A stretch of 64,000 bases of DNA, from assembly GCF_052857255.1 (NCBI RefSeq), contig NC_135507.1, positions 75,697,850 to 75,761,849 on the forward strand. The letters run 5' to 3'. Position numbers and translations under genes: made by a program. Positions 13,801 to 25,700 of this stretch are shown here, piece after piece (positions within the stretch are counted from its first letter, which is position 1; each line of letters begins with the position of its first letter). A model generated the notes under the pieces. The model was not told the DNA's origin, made no database searches, and saw only the letters and a program-made list of their open reading frames with translations. Source of the DNA: Amblyomma americanum (Eukaryota; Arthropoda; Arachnida; Ixodida; Ixodidae).

Positions 13801-16800
13801 GCGGACATCTGTCCGCCAGGGGAAGAGAGAGAGAGCGACAGTGTTAGCCATGCCTATAACCGCGACCAAGATAAAAGTCAGACAGCCTTACCTCCTGCAT
13901 CACCCAAGGAAAATGAAAGCAAGGAGAGAGGTGGGACAGGATGAGGTAGAAGCAAGAAAAAGAAGTCGAGATGAAGTGTTAGAGGAACAAGTGCAAACAA
14001 AAGGCAGAGATTGTGCGAGCTAAGTTAGGCCGTGGTACTTAGGTGAAATCTCTAAGGTCGAGTGGAGGTATAGAAAAAACAATTGCTCCTGCTTTAAGGA
14101 CGCCACTCAGCACTGCCTTGTTCTGCCAGTTCCTCCCAAGCAGCACAAGCCCAACGTTAGAATTGGTGGTTTCTATGCGGTCTTTAGTGGGGCCAGCCTT
14201 TCGTAATACATATCCAATACTGGGCCAATTACCTGCGCTGATCGGGCTGTTAGTCGCCATTGGTACAACCAGTGCTCGAATGCGGCGGTGGTCCTGGTTT
14301 GAGCCTCCGTCTTCTAATAGGGCTTCATTGCATGCGGCTGGTGTACGCCATTCGGAAATTGACACTGAAAAGTCAGGAATCTGCTCCTATCTGTCTCAAC
14401 ATTTTTATGCACTTTTCGTCCCCTAAGGTTACCTGGACCTACATCCAAGCATTATTTGGGTGATTTGTGTTCATAAAGGTACCACTGATGCTTCGCGATG
14501 CGGACGGTCGTGAAGGCACAGGGTGCTCAATACGAATATACGTATTTAATGAATAGCTGCATCGGCTTGATTGTATTACAGCTAAGCAATAGATCATTAT
14601 AGAAGGATTCTTCATTGGCATTGCAAGAAAGCTGGGAGAAAAAAATTAAACACGAGTAAAAAATTTCTTCCTATTATGGCCCGTACACTTTGTGAGCAAT
14701 AGCGCTACGCTGGAGTTTCTTTTGCCTTGAGAGAGTCGAATAACTGTCGACGCTTGCATGCCTGTTTTTTTCGGCCCATAGTTCATGGTATTCGTTAGGG
14801 CGCGCTTGTGAACTCATTTTTTTTAGAAGATGCTATCTGGCAATTGAAGTTGTATTGATTGCAAGGGCTGTAGAAGGTTACATGCTCTTCTTGCGACGAC
14901 TTGAACAGCGCTTCTATGTCGTCATTTCGGTGGTACAGACACTTTTTTTAAAACCCTACAAACAATGTCAGTAGGAAATAAAACCCGCTGAGCATATGGT
15001 TCGCGCCATTAAAACGTATTGTGTCTAGCTGACCGGCGACTGGTATGTTTTTTGGCTCCTTGTTGTGGCGGAGGGGGACCTCAATAGAATAATCAGAGAA
15101 GCACACGTGGTCCGTAATCCTTAATAGAAGCCGCTTTCCCCTAGAAGCGTCAAACATCCAAACACCATCAAAATGACCGCTGGCGCAGGGTACACGGTTT
15201 TATGCTCGTCGAGGGTGGACGTTTGTCACGCGAGCTGGCGCCAATGTGGCACAACTACAAGATAGCGGACATAAATGCGCTTGAGGTACGGCAGAATCCA
15301 TTACGTTGAATGGGCTTAAGCCGACAATTTTAAATTAAGGATTAGGCAGCAGTAGGTTGCACAGCTGCGCGGACGAACTGACCCTGCCTTTTGTTTTGTT
15401 TTAGCTGTGTACCTTAGATTTTGCTTTGGTAGGGAGTGGCTCTTTGCTGGTGTCTCACTTAAGCCTATCCGAGCTACATGTCAGCAGCAGTTCATATGAC
15501 GTCACGCAGAAATACGCGTGTAACGCGGAGGGAACCGCAGCTGGCATGACGCCACTCCTCGTGTGCTTTACACAAAGGTGACGCATACCGTACAATTTTT
15601 TGCACTGATCGTCAAGCCCAACACGCACTGGCTTCATCAGCCATTAAAGCTGCAATGCTGTCAGCAATCGTGTTACAACCCTTGTGTGCCTGAAAGCTAA
15701 CTTGATATGTGCTCTTCTTATATTTAGGGGGTTCATCAAGCGTTTTTTTTTGTTTTCTGCGAATGTCCTTACCGAAAGACTACTACAGGCATTTTAAGGC
15801 ACTTGGGTGGCTTGTTTGCTGTATGCACATATCACTACTTGGCTACGATTTGGTTGCATTGCAAAAAATACCGTATTCTTTAGGTTGGCATACATAAGGG
15901 TCATTACGTCTACCGTCTGATCCACGTTCTGAATGCTTCTATAAGTTCGACGAAAACCTTTCCATGATCGATTTTCTCATACTTAGCGCACGTGGACTTC
16001 GAGGATAGATCGATGACAACGATAAGCTGGTTTGCAGGTGTGTTGTGCTTGAATTCTATGAAATCTTTATCAGTCACGTATTAGTTCTTTTTTCTGTTCT
16101 GTGGGGCATATAAGTAGGTATTATCAAGATGAAGTTTTCTAGAGCGTAAAACGTGCTTTGAAATATTCAGGCTCAGACAGTAACGAACGCCAGGATGATA
16201 ACGAGTACATGCTTGTAAATCGATACCTTCGGCAAACTTTGGTCGTTTCAAGCTACGCTGCTCAGCATAAACGTTCGATAACTCCATTAGCGTTAGGCAA
16301 TCCTGTTGCCTAATGTGACTATACCGAATATGCCAGTTGACGAGGTTGCCTAAAGTTCGTGGTGTCCTCCCCATCGATGAACGAAAGCTTTGTGACCTGT
16401 ACAAAACTGATGTCATACCCATATTCACGTTCCAGAAATATATGCAAAGTATACAGCTTTACCGCCTAGTTTAACTGGTGCTAAGCCGGTTAGGAAAAAA
16501 AGAAGCTACATGCATTGCGTGGTTTGAATGCATTGCGTGGCCCCAAATGTGGACTGACTTGTTTTGAAAGTGAAAAATTTTTGGACAGCCTCTCTAACAG
16601 AACTATAAAACAATTAGTGCTTGTTCTGCATGCTATGTACTTGACAGACATTAAGTTTTATGCGGTTACTGTGCCGCTGGGGCAAGCTTCACGATAAGTA
16701 GTATTAGCACAGAAAAAAACTGCACAAAGTTTCGATACATCCTTAGTCACTTCGCTGACAGGCTCAGGGTCCGGTATTGGACATTAAATTCTGAGGACAG

Positions 16801-19800
16801 TCAAGCCTGCTTACGTGCAGCAATTCGAAAGCACGGAACTTTCTAGAACGCAGGTTTTTTTCCGCAACGCCTGTAGGCAATGCATGCTTTCTGTTGGTAT
16901 AATTTTTATGTTTTCTCAATTTGTGTTTAAACGTTTTTGTTTCTTGTTTTAATTTTTATGTATTCATTTTTCTTTTTCACTCTTTTATATTAATTTTTAA
17001 ATCTTTGTTTAGTTTTTCATTTTTGACTTTTTATTTTTAAAAATCGCTTTTTCGAATTAACAATTAAGTATTAATACTATCACCCACTACTCAGTAATTG
17101 CTAAAAGTACATGCGTTATAGCAATTATACGAATAATGACGTCATAGTGTGGCAGATTTCGCGGACGGACGGACGGACAACAATGAGCCATTAAAGGATT
17201 TCGCCTTTAGAAACATGATGTCGCTACAATCGCAGAAAACTCGCCTATTTTCCCCTTGGTGTTCGTGTCGTTCAGCGCTCCGAAGGCAATGGTTGGCAGG
17301 AGGCAGGCGAAGTACAGAAAGAAAATGGTGGAGATGGTCTTGTAGATTGTCCGGTGGCCTACCACTCCTGCGGAGAGCGGACACAAGACGACCGGCAAGC
17401 AATAATCAGTTGCAGTGAGCACCACACCATCGTGGGACTGTGCGCACCCGGTAGAAAATAGAACAGAACCGTGTCAAAAATACAACTTGTTGTACGACAA
17501 AATGTTTTGTCATTCTGTCGTAACAGCAAATTTGCTTTTGGTTTGTAGTACTTTTCTGTAGTACTTTATTTTTTTCATCTAGTACCTTTCTCTAGTCTGC
17601 AGTTCTGCAGTACTTTTCTGTTTTAACTACACAATATGTTGTTGTTACTAAAAGTCCATGGGCACAAGATTACGGAGAATCTGTTGTGACGACAGTAAAT
17701 TTTGTTGCATTTATCAACTGGGCATGGACGCAGCTGTCGGTGCAAAAACTTGTTGCATGAGCAGAGGCTAAAATGTCTTGCGTTATAAACTGTCGCGGCG
17801 CCCAATCTTTGTTTTGTGTCGGCCAAACGCGTTCGGATTGTCTACTGATGTGGGCGTAAGCGGACTGCTGCTCGCCGCGCTTCAGGCTCCGCGAAGTACT
17901 TCTCTATGGTTAGGATATAAATAGTACGAAAGTATTTAAACACTCGGAGATTAGTCACGGATCGAGAAATGCAGCGGATGCATTGCAAGGGCTAGTGTAG
18001 CGTCATGGCTGCCTTGCGAAGGTGGTGGAACGGGCTAGTTGGTAATTCATATTTGAAAAAAGAAAAAGAAAACAGCGCACCCTTAAGACATGGACTGAGA
18101 ATGATAGGACGATACAGGGCTGTGTCGTCCTATCTTTCTCAGTCCTTGTCTTAAAGGTACGCTGTTTTTTTCCAAATATGGCTGCCTTGACTTCCACTAT
18201 TTCTCAACTGTTTTCTGTTACCATCAGCGCAGATAACTGCTTCCAGCTGTTACTGTGAAAATGTCCTGAGTAAACTGCGTGCAGCTCTGCTGTAGAAGTG
18301 AGCGTAGAGAAAAGGACCACTTCTGGTCGTCGGCACGTCTGGCGACTTTATCAGGCTCAGGTCAAGCTCTGATCGAGGTTATGTTGATCTGATCTGTTTG
18401 CATCGCAGATGGAAGTTGATGAATACGACGATGTGTAGTGCACAGCACGTGAGTGTGTTGCAGTCTAGCACTATATGCATGATCGGGTGTGGCGACAGCA
18501 CAGTGCTATCGTGCAGTGGCCAGCAGAGCTGATCTGTTCGTGCCGCCGCGGATCCGAAACCCAAGCGCGGTAATATTCTGCTTCTGATTGGTCTGTTGCT
18601 ATGCTAGGTTTGGCCAAGGTCACCCTCAAGGTCACCCTCTCATTGACTTCACCTGGCGCAACGCTGCGCCGGGCTTACCTGAGCTTCCTCCCATTGGCTG
18701 CAGCTGGCGCGACGCTCCTCCGAACTAACCTGAGTTTACCCGAGTTATTCCGAGGCTTCACACAAGATTCTTCTTTGGGATTGCATTAAGTGTAGTGCTT
18801 TCGCACTTAACTGTGCCGTGATAACTGCTTCCGTTGGTGGCAATGCTGTACGCGCTTAACGTGACAGAAGCGCGTCTACAAACGCTCACTGAGCAAGTTT
18901 TTATGAACCGTGTCTGTTGAGATCGTGGTCTAAACGGTAGTCCATGAGCCTACTTATGAGACAGAAACTTGCAAATTTAGTTAAAAGAGATCAGGGCAGA
19001 GGGTTTTCTTCTGAGTCACGGACAACTAGAGTTCCAAACATCGGGACACACTCAGAAATTCCGGACAAAAGCATTTTTGATGTTTAAACCGTTTATGAAC
19101 GCAATTTTTTTCACGTAATGTAACATTTCGCTATAACGATCGATATTTCTCCAGAGCACCCGACGGCAGTCTTGTATATATCTTTTTCTATTCACGTATT
19201 TGCTGTCGTGAAAACTTCACCCATTGCTTTTCTATGGCAATCTTAACTGTTCGATGCGATCGCTGGAAACACTTCAAAAGAAAGATTCTGCTACATATCG
19301 AAATAATCGAACATTACCTTCTATTTCCGTAACAGTGCCTTACAATTTTCCAGTTTTCAAATATTTTTTTTCCCCGAGAAAGCTGGACTCGGGGTGTGGA
19401 GAACTTTTGCCCCCGCTCCTGTTGAACATTTCAAGCAATTGAGGTGTCGCATTTGCCCAATTACGAGGACCAGAAAGAATCCCTGAGGCCTGAATACTTT
19501 TGACCAAGGCTGTACACATCGGACAAACGCACTGGCCGAACAACTCGGACAGTAGTGCAAAGTGCAACCCACTCACCGTCTATATAGTCGCTGACGTAGT
19601 GCGACAACCGCCTCCGCAAGTCGTCGTTTAAACCTTGAGCGATCGGACACCTACGAGGCTGTTGCCACCGCAGACGTCGACACGCAGCAGAAGAGAGGGA
19701 GGGGAAAAGAAGGCAGGTAGTCAGAAGCGTAGCGCTTTCGTAGTCCAGGTGTAGACTGTGCGGCACTGAGCTTTGCAAAGAGACTACTGCAGGGATCCCG

Positions 19801-22615
19801 GGAAAGCTACTCGCCAATCCGAATGCTGATCACACGGCAGCCTCGGCATCCACGGCAGATCTGCCTTTGTCCCTTTTATTTGCTGGGGAGCTCGCCTTTC
19901 AGTTTAAACATAGTTCCACAATATAATCTTCAGTTTTTCCTTGTATCAGTCTGGAAATATCCGTTCGTAAGAGTCTCTCTTCGTTAATGAAGATATTTTC
20001 TTGCATAATCTTTTGACGCCTCACTGCAACTGCGCGTTTGTATAAAATTATGGAATGATGTGGCGCTGTCAGCTTTCAAAGATACGTGACAGATATTGGT
20101 TGCGTAAACCTAGTGAAAAAAGCAGTGATTCAATAACTTCGTCCGGTTTATTATAGAAATGTCATACAATTATCGTTGATTTGTCATACAAATGTCACTG
20201 ATTTCTGCAAAATCATACATTTGTCATAGAATAGTCATACAATATCATACAAATTGTACGTCATTCGTGTGACAAAGCCTGTGCGAGCTTATTGTTTCAT
20301 ACAATACATCATTGCACGATTGAATTGCATGACAAGATGTATCATATAAAATGAGGTTATTGCATCATACAACCTTTCCTCTGCTTGAAACTGCAGCTAA
20401 TTTTACGGTAACTACACAAGCCTCTAACTAATACCGGCTGCTTGATTGGGTTTCCTTAGACAGTATTTGTCATGCTATATTTTTGCGGTTGCTGGGAAGT
20501 AGACAAGTTTATTTGTTGCTATAACTGTTCTGAAAGCTATATATGTCCAGTGATTCTCCCCGTAGTTGATTTCTGGATGCAGTTGGGTTGCTTACTGTAC
20601 ATGTTTGATTGATATTGACTCATGGGTAAAAGGAAAGGGGGGGGGGGCATTGACCATGATTACATCGTGGAAGATGACGGGTCTGTTTAGAAGCAAGTAA
20701 TGTAGCCGGCTTAACATTGTCACGACAAACAATGTTGTACGTGCCAAAATTGGCAAACACTTCTGGGGTGCACCATGAACTGCGTTGGTCCAGTTCTGCC
20801 GTGTGTTCCGCGTTCGAATTGGGCGATAACTGCGTTCTACAGTGCTACGTGGCATCCCTGCGCCTACGCCCTCACCTCACGCTTTCTTCGGCCTGCCTGC
20901 TGCTGGAGCAGAAGAGATGTGGGAGAGAGGGGGAGGAGAGAGGGAGGAAAGAGAGAGAGAGAGAGTGGCCCCCGCAAGGGGAAGCTGCTCAAGGACGTCT
21001 CTCCATGCAGGTCAAAGAAGCCAGTATTGTTTTGTGAATAAAATCCGAGACTTCACGTCTCGGCCGAGTGTTATTTGTTATCGGGTGATTAGTTACTATA
21101 GGATCGATTATTCTCTGATAAATATAGAAAGATGCGGCAAAAGTCTTTCAGTTGCACAACATCAGTAAATTGCGTTTATGTAAAATTTATGCTGTGTACT
21201 GTGGGGTGCAAATGCGGTGTACACCACTCGAGCTTCGACTAATCTGCACATTTGCGACAATTTCTCCATGAACAGAAACGAACCAAAACTAGGAAACTGG
21301 TATGCGTGCACATAACAACAGCCCCCTTTCAGCTTGCTCGACACCAGGTTCGGCTGTGGCGTGGCGGCACAATGCAGTTTAGTCGAAGCTTGCGCGGTAT
21401 ACATAATTTTTGCTCCCGACTGTACACAGTACCTGTGACTCTCAAGAGCTCATTGTCCTCGTGACCGGAGCCGACATCGAACCTCGTTTCAGGAAATAAA
21501 TGACATTGCTGTCGTTCCAGAGCTCTGGACATCGGGGAGAAACTGTATGGATAAATATGCAGTGCTTTTGTTGTCTCTAGAATAGATGACCCTAGAAATC
21601 ATTCGCACAGGGGGCAAACTAAGTAGCAAGCTGCCAGCTTCGATAACGTGCACGTCGAACTTTTTACTTTGGACAACAATTAGTTACTGCGTAATTTCTT
21701 TTCCTCAAAAACTAAATTTCAATTCAAGTAACAGATTGTCAGCTTCGGTAACGAGTACAGCGAGCTCGTTACTTTGGAAAAAAATTATAAGAGCCTCATG
21801 GAGAGCATTACATGCACTGTCTGAAGAGTGAAATAAAAATGTTCACGCAGTTTTTGTAACTAGGGCATTGACTCACACTTCAAAAAGTCTGGGATGTTAA
21901 AATTTAACTTGCTTTTTTTTCGTTTTTAAACAAAAACAGCAAGAAAAAAGCACAACGGCCAGAGAGGAAAAACAGGAAGGACTCAGAAATGAACTTTTAA
22001 CCAAGAGGGGAATTAGACGGGCCAGCCCATGACAACAGTGTAAGGAGAAGATCGGAAACATGCTCAGCTAGCACAAATCGCAAAAACATTGCGACAATAG
22101 AGAACACGTCACTCTGGTGGCAGCAATCAACCCCACGTTTTGTAAGCACTCCAGGACTTGTAGCTACTTGTCATTGAGTGCGAACTATGGTTTATTGACG
22201 CATCTGCCTTTCTTTTTGAGAACGAAAAAAAAATGAATTGGAAGGGACACTTAGACACCACCTTAAGGGTATGACGCGATAGAGTTAATGGGTTAATGCC
22301 CACTTATGCAAAATTGGTCATGCTCTACTTTACATGCATAGACCGTCTGGGAGTCCTCATACCGCTCCTGGCGCAGTGGTGCAGCAGTTAAGCGATGCGC
22401 CACCATAATGAGATGGCAGGTGACCCCAGTGGTGGGCCTTGTGCGGCCCAGGTTTGTCTTCCCGGGCGTCTAGTCATTAATTTAGCTGTCACCTGTCACG
22501 GTGGGCAGCTTGCTCACTATCCGGTGGGCAGGTTGTGATGAAGCCGCAAGGTCACGTGACCTAGGTGGCCCACCTGCCAGAGTCATGCCCGTGATTGTTC
22601 GCTCACAACGCCGAC

Positions 22616-22714
<99 letters not shown>

Positions 22715-25700
22715 TGTTTTTTGGGAAAACGAAATAGAGCAGTATCTGTCTCATATATCGGCGGACACCTGAACCGCGCCGTAAGGGAAGGGATAAAGGA
22801 AGGGGTGAAAGAAGGAAGGAAGAGAGAGGTGCCGTAGTGGAGAGCTCCGGAATAATTTCGACCACCCGCGGAATATTTAACGTCCACTGACATCGCACAG
22901 CACACGGGCGCCTTAGCGTTTTGTCTCCATCGAAACGCAGCCGCCGCGGTCGGGTTCGAACCGCCGGCAACGCCGACACCGGATTTTCTGCACAACGAAG
23001 CCTTTAAATCTATCACGTCAAAATCCCACCTCGCGGCCGAAAATCTGCCGCACAGACGCTCGGGGTTGTGGAGGAAAGTGTGTCGATAGAAATCGAATAA
23101 TGCACTTCGAGCAGCACATGTCACAGTGAACAACAGTTAGGAAAATCTACTCTCAAGTCTTCTCAAGTCTGCGTATTTCCACACGTTCCTGAATGCTTTA
23201 ATGAGGCACGGAGGGAAAACTGAAGTTGATTTAATGACAGAGGCTAGACTCCCTGAAAATGCAGCTTCAATAAGATGGCAAGCGTCGAAAAATGAAATAT
23301 AGCAGCCACCGCCACTGGCAGTTTTGACAAGCAAACTGCGATGATGTTAGAACCGATATTTATGAACGCCGATCTATGACGCTTCTCTACGGCGCCAGTC
23401 CCTTTGAAATGATGGTCGCGAAGTCCTTGTCGATCATGAAGTCAAGAGTTTGAATCAAATGGCTAGAAAATTTCAATCCAAAGTTCTCTGTAGAAAAACA
23501 AAAGGCCGGAAAAAGATCAATATAGAGCCAGGATACAAATAATGGATTTTACCATGAACAAAAATTAGTTAAAATTATGCTCAGGGCGCTTTTAAATTGC
23601 TGGAAACGGCCTTGACAAACGGGGATCACTTAGTGGGTGCATGCGATCCCCTTAGCTCGAATTTAACTAGAGCATAGCTCATTGCGAGAGAGAATCATGA
23701 CAGAGGTGAATTGCTCTTTCTATAACTCATCTGCGCCGAAACGAAGCCTGAAGCCGCAGTGAGCAGGGGCGATGTACTATTAACTATTGTTTAAATGTAC
23801 CTAAATACATTATGGTCTGTGCTTTGCCTTGCTAATGTGTAGTTTCGAGAATATAAGAGCGACTGTGCAAAAGTGGCTTCTGAGCCAGGCTTTCATCATA
23901 CTCATCATACCTGACAAAGGCCCGCCGCAGGACAAAGGCCTCTCCCATATCTCTCCAATTAACCCTGTCCTGTGCCAGCTGCGGCCACCCGATCCCCGAA
24001 AACTTCTTACTCTCATCCGCCTATCTCTTTCTGGAGCCCCCTGTTATGCTTGCCTTCTCTTGAATCCACTCTGTTACTCTTAAGGCTTCATCAGCTATAA
24101 TAAGCAATGTGCATTCACGTGGAGGCTAGCGAAAAGGGTTCAGCTCAAGTTAAGGACAACGCGGCATGCTATGGAAATAAAAATGATAGGTGCAACGTTT
24201 TTGAGGCCGGAAGCGGGCAGAGTGGGTGAGGGAACAAACGGATGTTAATGACATCCTAGTCGAAATCAAAAGGAAGAAAGGGGCTTGGGCGGGGCATGCA
24301 ATGCGAAGGCAAGATAACCGCTCTGGCCCTTACGGGTAACGGAGTGGATTCCAAGAGAAGGCAAGCGTAGCAGGGGGCGGCAGAAAGTTACGTGGGCGCA
24401 AGAGATAAAGAAGTTTGCGGAGACACGGTGGCCGCAGCTGGCAAAGAAGGACAGAATATAGATGAGCCCGAAAGAACGAGGGCTTCGCGCTCCACAAAAG
24501 TACCGCGGGTGGCAAACAAGGACAGGGTTGACTGGAGAGACATGGGAGAGGCATTTGCCCTGCAGTGGGTGTAGTCAGGCTGACGATGATGATGATGATG
24601 ATTTATGCGCCACCGTTAACGCCCTGCAGCACTAGAGTCAAGCTCAGCTTCACAACGATACACCTGCTAAGCATGCAAGTAACCGCGAACCATAGTTTGT
24701 CGTTAAGATGGCACTGACTTTGGGCAGTCATATGGCGCAATGTTCTGACACGCATCCAGTGCCACTGTTATGTTATCTGTTAAATTATTGTTTGTTAATT
24801 TGCAGAATAAAACTGTCTTCCGATTGCCCTGGAATCAACTCTGTCTCCCTACGGTTGGCTACAAGTGCACCACGAGTCTGGTCTCCGCAGGGCACTTACT
24901 ACGACCACATCTTCAGCATGCAATTTCTCAGCAATCTCGTTGCACCTGCTCATGCGCACTCTGGCGGGCTGCCATACTGGGAGTGACCGTCCGACGTAAC
25001 TCCGTAATGATGCTAAACACCACGACATACTCCGCAACGGTGCCAAAGCGCCCAGTCGCCACACGCTTACCGGGAAATCTAGCTGCGCCTGCGATCCCCG
25101 CAGGGGCGCCGGGTTGCTCTGCTCGGCGGCCAGGTCCTGGGCGTGCTTGAGCAGCACATTCTTGAACTCGGCCTCGGAGTGCACCTCCAGGAGGCGCTGC
25201 CGGAAGTCCATGTCGGCGAAGATGGTGGCGAAGGTGCGGCCCGTCTCCAGGGCGTTCTTGGTGCCCTTCTCCTTGCTCGGGGTCAGCACCAGGATGAAGA
25301 AGCGCACCTCGTGGCAGGTGCGCCCCATGTTGGCCGGGTGCTTGAGCCGCGCCACAGCCACATGACGCTTCTGCAGGGACGGCAGCGCGCACCTGCACCA
25401 CCGGGAACGGATTAAGTGTGTACTCCGGGCAACACTCGGAGTGAAAAGCGTATATACACCGGAAAGGGAGTAAAAAAGTGTCTGTTCTGCAGGGACGGAA
25501 GCGTGCACCTGCACCACCGGGAACGGATTAAGTGTGTACTCCGGGCAACACTCGGAGTGAAAAGCGTATATACACCGGAAAGGGAGTAAAAAAGTGTCTG
25601 TTCTGCAGGGACGGAAGCGTGCACCTGCACCGCCGGGAACGGAGTAAGTGTGTATTGGTGGCAACACTCGGAGGGAATAGCGTAGATGCACCGGAAAGGG

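Larger units (their letters stand above)
17368..19576 (-). other. intron, 2.2 kb, mostly unannotated
   Basis: Between exons 19577-19658 and 17245-17367. Contains the foldback hairpin at 18047 and copy 2 of repeat R1. The rest is anonymous. Near 19480-19503 the sequence ending gaccaaggctgta resembles one end of the MITEs at 26.5 and 28.6 kb, but I could not find the other end. Confidence 0.5.

Noticed and set aside
14948..16428. Chain of short minus-strand frames that might be an old transposase
   Set aside because: I compared them mentally with piggyBac-type transposases but found no catalytic Asp motifs or consistent order; not supportable.
19645..19655. Alternative acceptor cctcgtag for the 19577 exon
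   Set aside because: It leaves one extra base after a phase-0 exon end; the AG eight bases upstream keeps the frame.
25370..25376. Alternative acceptor ccctgcag for the 25071 exon
   Set aside because: It would start the exon at AAG, leaving the two-base overhang of the previous exon out of frame and removing the Cys-Ala-Leu-Pro-Ser-Leu-Gln segment that aligns with the human protein.
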